From contig NZ_SOFG01000011.1 in assembly GCF_004402485.1 (NCBI RefSeq), forward strand, positions 186,001-250,000: DNA of 64,000 bases. Reading direction: 5' to 3'. The stretch comes from Cryobacterium algoricola. GTDB lineage: Bacteria; Actinomycetota; Actinomycetes; Actinomycetales; Microbacteriaceae. Both the position numbers and the translations under genes were made by a program. Below are positions 57,542-64,000 of the stretch, in pieces. Below the pieces are notes generated by a model. That model did no database searches and was not told the origin of the DNA. It worked only from the letters and a program-made list of their open reading frames with translations. The first letter of the stretch is position 1. Every line of letters starts with the position of its first letter.

Positions 57542-58078
57542 TTACTTACCACTCTTTCCGGCCTTGCGGCGAACAATCTCGCCGGCGTAACGCACACCCT
57601 TGCCCTTGTAGGGCTCAGGCTTGCGAATCTTACGGATGTTGGCGGCGACCTCGCCGACGGCCTGCTTGTCGATGCCACCGACCGTGAGGCGGTTGACGCC
57701 CTCGACGGTCAGGGTGATGCCGACGGGCGGCTCGATGAGGACCGGGTGTGAGAAGCCAAGGGCGAACTCGACCGCGGTGCCCTTCTGGGCGACGCGGTAA
57801 CCGGTACCGACGATCTCGAGGCCCTTGGTGTAACCCACGGTCACCCCGATGATCTGGTTGGCGATCAGGGTGCGGGTCAGGCCGTGCAGCGAACGCGATG
57901 CGCGCTCGTCGTCCGGACGGGTGACGACAACGTGGCCGTCTTCGATCGACACCTGAATCGGGTTGGCGACGGTGAGCGCGAGCTCACCCTTCGGGCCCTT
58001 GACGCTGACGAGGCGGCCCTCAGTGGCAACCGTGACATCCGCGGGGATCGGGATGGGGAGTCTTCCAATACGTGACAT
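57542..58078 (-). CDS. rplF: 50S ribosomal protein L6
   Basis: 178 residues; [15 protein letters not shown] start and [16 protein letters not shown] near the end. 2-bp gap to rplR. Confidence 0.98.
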   Translation of the reverse strand: MSRIGRLPIPIPADVTVATEGRLVSVKGPKGELALTVANPIQVSIEDGHVVVTRPDDERASRSLHGLTRTLIANQIIGVTVGYTKGLEIVGTGYRVAQKGTAVEFALGFSHPVLIEPPVGITLTVEGVNRLTVGGIDKQAVGEVAANIRKIRKPEPYKGKGVRYAGEIVRRKAGKSGK

Positions 58079-58084
58079 TGTCGA

Positions 58085-58483
58085 CTACCACACGTAGGCG
58101 AGAACTTCTCCGCCTACGCCCTTCTTCTCGGCCTGACGGTCGGTGAGCAGACCGCTGGAGGTGGACAGGATGGCAACGCCGAGGCCACCGAGAACGGTGG
58201 GGATTTCGGTCGACTTTGCGTACACGCGCAGGCCGGGCTTGGAAACCCGCTTGATGCCGACGATGGAACGCTCGCGGTTCGGACCGAACTTGAGGTTCAG
58301 CGTGAGGGTCTTTCCGACCTCTGCATCCTTGACATCCCAGGCGGAGATGTAACCCTGCGCCTTGAGGATGTCTGCGATGTGCGCTTTGAGCTTGCTGTGC
58401 GGCATCGACACTGTGTCGTGGTACGCCGAGTTAGCGTTGCGCAGTCTGGTCAGCATGTCTGCGACCGGATCTGTCATTGTCAT
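58085..58483 (-). CDS. rpsH: 30S ribosomal protein S8
   Basis: 132 residues; [14 protein letters not shown] start and [20 protein letters not shown] near the end. ATG at 58483 or, two codons later, 58477. It follows a structured gap where rpsN is often found. Confidence 0.97.
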   Translation of the reverse strand: MTMTDPVADMLTRLRNANSAYHDTVSMPHSKLKAHIADILKAQGYISAWDVKDAEVGKTLTLNLKFGPNRERSIVGIKRVSKPGLRVYAKSTEIPTVLGGLGVAILSTSSGLLTDRQAEKKGVGGEVLAYVW

Positions 58484-58529
58484 TTGTGGTGCCTTTCTCG
58501 CCTGGTTTCGTTCATCCGTTACACGGGTG

Positions 58530-58571
58530 ACGACCTTGGTCGTGGTGGGGCTGGACGGTTGTCCAGCCCCA
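58530..58571 (-). other. tandem hairpins between rplE and rpsH
   Basis: ACGACC-TT-GGTCGT (58530-58543) and a perfect 11-bp stem (58546-58556 with 58561-58571, loop GGTT) lie in the 108-bp gap. No U-run follows. There is no rpsN here. Confidence 0.55.
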
Positions 58572-58591
58572 GGGTTTAAAACTAGCCGGTA

Positions 58592-59191
58592 CTACTTGGT
58601 GTTCTCGGCCGTCTGGAAGGGGAAGCCAAGCGCCTTGAGCAGCGCGCGGCCTTCTTCGTTGTTCTTGGCGGTCGTCACGACAGTGATGTCCATACCGCGA
58701 AGACGGTCGATCCGGTCCTGGTCGATCTCGTGGAACATGACCTGCTCGGTGAGACCGAAGGTGTAGTTGCCCGCACCGTCGAACTGCTTGTCCGAGAGGC
58801 CGCGGAAGTCACGGATACGGGGAAGGGCGAGGCTCAGGAGCCGGTCCAGGAACTCCCACATGCGGTCGCCGCGAAGGGTGACGTGGGTTCCAATGGGCTG
58901 TCCTTCACGCAGTTTGAACTGCGCGATGGACTTGCGGGCCTTGGTGACCTGCGGCTTCTGGCCGGTGATCTTGGTGAGGTCCGAAACGGCGCCATCCATG
59001 ATCTTGCCGTCGCGAGCTGCCTCGCCGACACCCATGTTGACGACGATCTTCACGAGGTTCGGAATCTGGTGAACGTTCGTGAAACCGAGCTCGGTGGCGA
59101 GCTTGGCGGAGATCTCGTCGCGGTACTTCTGCTTGAGACGCGGAAGCGTCTTGACGGGCGCTTCGCCCGCAGCAACGATCGTGTCGGTCAT
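58592..59191 (-). CDS. rplE: 50S ribosomal protein L5
   Basis: 199 residues; [25 protein letters not shown]-type flap replaced by [20 protein letters not shown], and [18 protein letters not shown] at the end. Binds 5S rRNA. Confidence 0.98.
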   Translation of the reverse strand: MTDTIVAAGEAPVKTLPRLKQKYRDEISAKLATELGFTNVHQIPNLVKIVVNMGVGEAARDGKIMDGAVSDLTKITGQKPQVTKARKSIAQFKLREGQPIGTHVTLRGDRMWEFLDRLLSLALPRIRDFRGLSDKQFDGAGNYTFGLTEQVMFHEIDQDRIDRLRGMDITVVTTAKNNEEGRALLKALGFPFQTAENTK

Positions 59192-59550
59192 CAGAGGTCC
59201 TTCCCTGACTTCTTGGCGTAACGGATGCGGACCGTCTTGGTGACGCCGTCCTTCGTTACCTCTTCGATGCGGACGCCGACGCGAGTCGGCTTCTTGGTCT
59301 CCGGGTCGACGATGGCCACGTTGGACGCGTGGATCGGCGCCTCCATGGTCTCGATGCCGCCGGTCTTGGTGCCGCGCTGGGTCTGGCCGACACGCACGTG
59401 CTTCGTGACGAAGTTGATGCCCTCGACGAGGACACGGTTCTTCTCCACGAGCACGGCGATGACCTTGCCCTGCTTGCCACGGTCGCCGCCGCGTGCCTGG
59501 CTGCGGCCGCTGATGACCTGTACGAGGTCACCCTTTTTGAGTCTGGCCAT
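59191..59550 (-). CDS. rplX: 50S ribosomal protein L24
   Basis: 119 residues with the KOW-type start [20 protein letters not shown]. 1-nt overlap with rplE. Confidence 0.97.
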   Translation of the reverse strand: MARLKKGDLVQVISGRSQARGGDRGKQGKVIAVLVEKNRVLVEGINFVTKHVRVGQTQRGTKTGGIETMEAPIHASNVAIVDPETKKPTRVGVRIEEVTKDGVTKTVRIRYAKKSGKDL

Positions 59551-59553
59551 GAT

Positions 59554-59922
59554 TTAGATAACCTCCGGTGCCAGCGAGATGATCTTCATGAACTTCTTGT
59601 CGCGAAGCTCGCGACCGACCGGTCCGAAGATTCGGGTGCCCCGGGGGTCACCGTCGTTCTTCAAAATCACTGCGGCGTTCTCATCGAACTTGATGTACGA
59701 ACCGTCTGGACGACGGGTCATCTTCTTGACGCGAACGACGACGGCCTTGACGACGTCGCCCTTCTTGACGTTTCCGCCCGGGATCGCGTCCTTGACGGTG
59801 GCGACGATGGTGTCGCCGAGGCCTGCGTAACGACGACCGGAGCCACCGAGGACGCGGATGGTCAACAGTTCCTTGGCACCCGTGTTGTCGGCAACCTTGA
59901 GTCGTGATTCTTGCTGAAGCAC
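59554..59922 (-). CDS. rplN: 50S ribosomal protein L14
   Basis: 122 residues; [20 protein letters not shown] start and [19 protein letters not shown] end. Confidence 0.98.
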   Translation of the reverse strand: MLQQESRLKVADNTGAKELLTIRVLGGSGRRYAGLGDTIVATVKDAIPGGNVKKGDVVKAVVVRVKKMTRRPDGSYIKFDENAAVILKNDGDPRGTRIFGPVGRELRDKKFMKIISLAPEVI

Positions 59923-59955
59923 TTTTTATACCCTTCTATCAAGTAAGCGCGAGGC

Positions 59956-60255
59956 TTACTTGGCCTTCTCGAGGATCTCGACCAGGCGGAAGCGCTTGGT
60001 GGCGCTCAGCGGACGGGTCTCACTGATCAGGACCAGGTCGCCGACGCCGGCGATGTTCGCCTCGTCGTGGACCTTCAGCTTGGACGTACGGCGGATGACC
60101 TTGCCGTACAACGGGTGCTTCACGCGGTCTTCGACCTCGACAACGATGGTCTTGTCCATCTTGTCGCTGGTCACGTAGCCGCGCAGCGTCTTCCGGTAGC
60201 CGCGAACGAGAGCTTCTGCCTCGGCTGCGACGACCGTTTCGTCAGTCTTCGCCAT
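59956..60255 (-). CDS. rpsQ: 30S ribosomal protein S17
   Basis: 99 residues; [20 protein letters not shown] and [20 protein letters not shown]. Confidence 0.98.
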   Translation of the reverse strand: MAKTDETVVAAEAEALVRGYRKTLRGYVTSDKMDKTIVVEVEDRVKHPLYGKVIRRTSKLKVHDEANIAGVGDLVLISETRPLSATKRFRLVEILEKAK

Positions 60256-60257
60256 GA

Positions 60258-60601
60258 CTAGGCCTCCTTCGTTTCGACGGCCTCGGCGACAGCATCCGTT
60301 TCGGATTCTGCAGCCTTGGGGGCCTTCTTGGGCTTCTTCTCTGCCTTGTCGGCCTTGACGGCCGCTTCGACCGGTGCGGGCGTCGGGCGAATGCCCAACT
60401 CGCGCTCACGGAGAACCGTGTAGATACGAGCGATGTCGCGCTTGACCGCGCGGAGGCGGCCGTGGCTTTCGAGCTGACCGGTGGCCGACTGGAAGCGCAG
60501 GTTGAACAGCTCTTCCTTGGCCTTCTTCAGCTCGTCGAACAGTCGTTCGTTTTCAAAAGTGTCGAGCTCGACTGAGGCGAGCTCCTTGGATCCGATCGCC
60601 A

Positions 60602-60602
<1 letters not shown>
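60258..60602 (-). CDS. rpmC: 50S ribosomal protein L29
   Basis: 114 residues. The L29 core ([20 protein letters not shown] to about 75) is followed by a Lys/Ala/Glu-rich extension of about 40 residues, longer than the usual 65-80. Confidence 0.97.
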
Positions 60603-61021
<419 letters not shown>

Positions 61022-61023
61022 GG

Positions 61024-61785
61024 TTATGCCTCAACTCCTGCTGCAACCGGCGCCGCGGCCTCTGCGCGGGGCGCACGGCGGGGTCGGTCGTCACGACGCT
61101 CGGGGCGGGACGACTTAGCGTTGGCCTGCTCGCGGGCGAGTTCCTTGTTGGTGATGTCGCCCTTGTAGATCCAGACCTTCACGCCGATGCGGCCGAAGGT
61201 GGTCTTGGCTTCGTAGAAGCCGTAGTCGATGTTCGCACGCAGGGTGTGCAGTGGCACGCGTCCCTCGCGGTAGAACTCCGAGCGGCTCATCTCAGCGCCG
61301 CCGAGACGACCGGACACCTGGATGCGAACACCCTTGGCGCCGGCGCGCTGGGCGCCCTGCAGGCCCTTACGCATCGCGCGGCGGAAAGCCACACGAGCGG
61401 AGAGCTGCTCTGCGATGCCCTGGGCAACGAGCTGGGCGTCGACTTCGGGGTTCTTGACCTCGAGGATGTTGAGCTGGATCTGCTTGCTCGTGAGCTTCTC
61501 GAGGTCGGAGCGGATCCGCTCGGCCTCGGCGCCACGACGACCGATCACAATGCCCGGACGGGCGGTGTGGATGTCGACGCGGACACGGTCACGGGTGCGC
61601 TCGATCTCGATGCGCGAAACTCCCGCGCGGTCGAGGGTCGTGCTCAGCAGGCGGCGGATCTTGACGTCTTCAGCGACGAAGTCGCTGTAACGCTGTCCCG
61701 GCTTCGTGCTGTCAGAGAACCAACGCGACACGTGGTCGGTCGTGATTCCCAGACGGAAGCCATACGGGTTTACTTTCTGACCCAT
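61024..61785 (-). CDS. rpsC: 30S ribosomal protein S3
   Basis: 253 residues; [20 protein letters not shown] start, a KH domain with [17 protein letters not shown], and an Arg/Ala-rich C-terminal tail of about 40 residues. Confidence 0.98.
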   Translation of the reverse strand: MGQKVNPYGFRLGITTDHVSRWFSDSTKPGQRYSDFVAEDVKIRRLLSTTLDRAGVSRIEIERTRDRVRVDIHTARPGIVIGRRGAEAERIRSDLEKLTSKQIQLNILEVKNPEVDAQLVAQGIAEQLSARVAFRRAMRKGLQGAQRAGAKGVRIQVSGRLGGAEMSRSEFYREGRVPLHTLRANIDYGFYEAKTTFGRIGVKVWIYKGDITNKELAREQANAKSSRPERRDDRPRRAPRAEAAAPVAAGVEA

Positions 61786-62150
61786 TACTTCGTACCCTCC
61801 TCAGGAGTGGCGAGCACAACAGTGATGTGGCTCGTACGCTTCTTGATCTGGAATGCGCGACCCTGTGCGCGGGCCTGGAAACGCTTGAGGGTCGTACCCT
61901 CGTCCACGAATGCCTGGCTGACGAAAAGGTCCTGCTCGTCCAGGTATGTGTTCGCTGCATCGGCCTTGACTCGTGCATTCGCGATGGCCGAGGCCACCAG
62001 CTTGTACACCGGGTCGCTGGCGCCCTGCGCTGCGAACTTCAGGATTCCCAGGGCCTCGTGGGCCTGCTTGCCGCGGATCAAGTTGACGACGCGACGAGCC
62101 TTCTGGGGGGTAACGCGGATGTGACGCACGCGTGCGATCGACTCCACCAT
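61785..62150 (-). CDS. rplV: 50S ribosomal protein L22
   Basis: 121 residues; [19 protein letters not shown] start region and [17 protein letters not shown] end. 1-nt overlap with rpsC. Confidence 0.98.
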   Translation of the reverse strand: MVESIARVRHIRVTPQKARRVVNLIRGKQAHEALGILKFAAQGASDPVYKLVASAIANARVKADAANTYLDEQDLFVSQAFVDEGTTLKRFQARAQGRAFQIKKRTSHITVVLATPEEGTK

Positions 62151-62176
62151 TTCTTCTCCTCCTTCACGTCACCGCG

Positions 62177-62458
62177 TTAGCGGCGACGGCCCTTCTTGTC
62201 GTCCTTCACGTGACCACGGAAGGTGCGGGTGGGCGCAAACTCGCCGAGCTTGTGCCCGACCATGCTCTCGGTGACGAACACCGGGATGTGCTTGCGTCCG
62301 TCGTGAACCGCGATGGTGTGCCCGAGCATGTCGGGGATGATCATCGAACGGCGCGACCAGGTCTTGATTACGTTCTTGCTGCTGGCTTCATTCGCCCGGA
62401 CAACCTTGCGAAGCAGGTGGTCGTCAACGAAAGGGCCTTTCTTGAGACTGCGTGGCAT
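62177..62458 (-). CDS. rpsS: 30S ribosomal protein S19
   Basis: 93 residues; [19 protein letters not shown] start and [19 protein letters not shown]. Confidence 0.98.
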   Translation of the reverse strand: MPRSLKKGPFVDDHLLRKVVRANEASSKNVIKTWSRRSMIIPDMLGHTIAVHDGRKHIPVFVTESMVGHKLGEFAPTRTFRGHVKDDKKGRRR

Positions 62459-62467
62459 CGTCTACTC

Positions 62468-63307
62468 CTACTTACGCTTCTTGCCGACAGTACGGCGACG
62501 AACGATGAGCTTGTCGCTTTCCTTGTTCGGGTGCCGGGTACGGCCTTCTTTCTGGCCCCAGGGGCTGACGGGGTGACGTCCACCGGACGTCTTACCCTCG
62601 CCACCACCGTGCGGGTGGTCGACCGGGTTCATGGCAACACCACGAACGGTCGGGCGAACGCCTTTCCAGCGCATCCGGCCGGCCTTGCCCCAGTTGATGT
62701 TCGACTGCTCGGCGTTGCCGACCTCGCCGATCGTGGCGCGGCAGCGGGCGTCGACGTTACGGATTTCTCCGGACGGAAGGCGCAGCTGGGCGTAGATGCC
62801 ATCCTTCGCAACGAGGCGAACCGACGAACCGGCGGAGCGGGCCATCTTGGCACCGCCGCCCGGACGCAGTTCCACCGCGTGGATGATGGTACCGGTGGGG
62901 ATGTTCTTCAGCGGCAGGTTGTTGCCGGGCTTGATGTCAGCACCCGAACCCGACTCGATGATGTCGCCCTGGTTCAGCTTGTTCGGGGCGATGATGTAGC
63001 GCTTGGTGCCGTCAACGAAGTGCAGGAGCGCGATGCGCGCCGTGCGGTTCGGGTCGTACTCGATGTGAGCGACCTTGGCGTTGACGCCATCCTTGTCGTT
63101 ACGACGGAAGTCGATCAGACGGTACTGACGCTTGTGTCCACCACCGATGTGACGCGTGGTGATGCGACCCTGGTTGTTACGGCCACCGGTCTTGGACAGG
63201 GGGCGAAGCAGGGACTTCTCCGGGGTCGAACGGGTGATCTCTGCGAAGTCCGCAACAGATGAACCGCGACGACCAGGAGTCGTGGGCTTGAACTTACGAA
63301 TAGCCAT
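62468..63307 (-). CDS. rplB: 50S ribosomal protein L2
   Basis: 279 residues; [20 protein letters not shown] start region and the peptidyl-transferase-centre loop [16 protein letters not shown]. Confidence 0.98.
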   Translation of the reverse strand: MAIRKFKPTTPGRRGSSVADFAEITRSTPEKSLLRPLSKTGGRNNQGRITTRHIGGGHKRQYRLIDFRRNDKDGVNAKVAHIEYDPNRTARIALLHFVDGTKRYIIAPNKLNQGDIIESGSGADIKPGNNLPLKNIPTGTIIHAVELRPGGGAKMARSAGSSVRLVAKDGIYAQLRLPSGEIRNVDARCRATIGEVGNAEQSNINWGKAGRMRWKGVRPTVRGVAMNPVDHPHGGGEGKTSGGRHPVSPWGQKEGRTRHPNKESDKLIVRRRTVGKKRK

Positions 63308-63332
63308 TTCTTATTCCTCTAGTCCGCGCCGC

Positions 63333-63635
63333 TTAGCCGACGGCCGTGAAGATGTCGATGGAACCGGACTTGAGCGTGACGATGGCACGCTTGGTGTCCT
63401 TGCGCTTGCCCTGACCGAACTTCGTGCGACGCGTCTTGCCGATGCGGTTCATGGTGTTGATCGAAGCGACCTCCACCTTGAAGATCTTTTCGATCGCGAG
63501 CTTGATTTCGGTCTTGTTCGAGCGCGGGTCCACGATGAAGGTGTACTTGCCCTCGTCGATCAGGCCGTAGCTCTTTTCAGAGACGACCGGAGCGATGATG
63601 ACGTCGCGGGGATCCTTGTTGATCGGGGTAGCCAT
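63333..63635 (-). CDS. rplW: 50S ribosomal protein L23
   Basis: 100 residues; [20 protein letters not shown] start region and [20 protein letters not shown]. Overlaps the rplD stop by 1 nt. Confidence 0.98.
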   Translation of the reverse strand: MATPINKDPRDVIIAPVVSEKSYGLIDEGKYTFIVDPRSNKTEIKLAIEKIFKVEVASINTMNRIGKTRRTKFGQGKRKDTKRAIVTLKSGSIDIFTAVG

Positions 63636-64000
63636 TATGCGGACACCTCTTCCTTCTTGGTCTTGCTCGCCACGAACGCGTCGAACGCGCCCAGGGTGAA
63701 GACGATGTCGTCGCTGACGAGAACGTCGTAGGCATTCAGCTGATCCCAGGACAGCACGTGCACCGTCGGGAGGTTGCGGATGCTGCGCAGTGTCAGTTCA
63801 TCGGTCCGCTCGAGGACGACCAGCACGTGCTTGCTGCTGGCGATCTGGCTGAGCAGCGTGATGGCGCCCTTGGTGCTGGGCGTCTCTGCAGTGAACAGTG
63901 CGGTGACGACGTGGAGACGGTCGCCGCGAGCGCGGTCGGAAAGCGATCCGCGCAGTGCTGCCGCGATCATTTTCTTGGGGGTGCGCTGTTCGTAGTTGCG
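63635..64000 (-). CDS. rplD: 50S ribosomal protein L4, C-terminal part
   Basis: The frame runs off the right edge of the window, leaving about 121 residues, starting [20 protein letters not shown]. This text and [19 protein letters not shown] are typical of L4. The 5' end with rplC and rpsJ lies outside. Confidence 0.96.
   Translation of the reverse strand, partial: RNYEQRTPKKMIAAALRGSLSDRARGDRLHVVTALFTAETPSTKGAITLLSQIASSKHVLVVLERTDELTLRSIRNLPTVHVLSWDQLNAYDVLVSDDIVFTLGAFDAFVASKTKKEEVSA

Overview
The window is high-GC DNA with strongly GC-biased third codon positions, frequent GTG and TTG starts and dense minus-strand operons. Gene order (S10-spc-alpha ribosomal cluster, truA, rplM-rpsI, glmM, coaA, glmS, acpS, alr, tsaE-tsaB-rimI-tsaD, groES, guaB, guaB3, guaA) matches the conserved actinobacterial chromosome core. 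Details such as an 11-residue-spaced DUF6412/YidC pair, a Liv permease with a secreted N-terminal domain and paired Pro-rich DUF4190-like proteins suggest Microbacteriaceae (Micrococcales). This is chromosomal core DNA; I saw no tRNA, rRNA, CRISPR array, insertion sequence, integrase or phage gene.

Layout. 1-456: end of a Bax-inhibitor-like membrane protein. 606-1268: orphan LuxR-type response regulator. 1269-1798: remnant coding sequence and two terminators. 1799-6950: guaA, a DUF3817 protein, SURF1, a cation:proton antiporter and its TrkA-C-type subunit, mostly with 4-nt overlaps. 7083-10001: glpD and guaB3. 10108-14018 (plus strand): a DUF4337-like membrane protein, a C11-type protease lipoprotein and a PatB-type aminotransferase homologue that lacks the PLP lysine. 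14073-15575: guaB. 15828-21826: livHMGF facing a convergent livK. 22013-23749: a shortened second binding lipoprotein and rarD. 23929-24225: groES with CIRCE-type operators. 24376-27230: a THUMP-like methyltransferase and three small membrane proteins. 27374-33635: the glmS-acpS-alr-tsaE-tsaB-rimI-tsaD operon. 33669-35833 (plus strand): coaA, a DUF6412 protein and a YidC paralogue. 35830-39283: rplM-rpsI-glmM and truA. 39345-41306: an acyltransferase with an SGNH domain. 41378-64000: the ribosomal superoperon from rplQ back to rplD (cut by the window edge).

The superoperon is split between map and infA by about 8 kb carrying a complete mannitol phosphotransferase system: HPr, EI, mannitol EIICB and EIIA, mannitol-1-phosphate dehydrogenase, a PRD regulator and two related lone lactose-type EIIB proteins. 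rpsN and rpsD, which often sit in this cluster in other actinobacteria, are absent from their usual positions, and hairpins stand at both places.

The most unusual items are: the aminotransferase homologue with Thr at the Schiff-base lysine; a 62-bp palindromic element lying in frame inside alr; a two-copy intergenic palindrome family, one copy fused to a 15-unit 9-bp minisatellite; a perfect 29-bp-arm palindrome beside map; the LivH fusion; and the twin EIIB proteins around the mannitol regulator. No search could be run, so family names rest on motif recognition and gene context.
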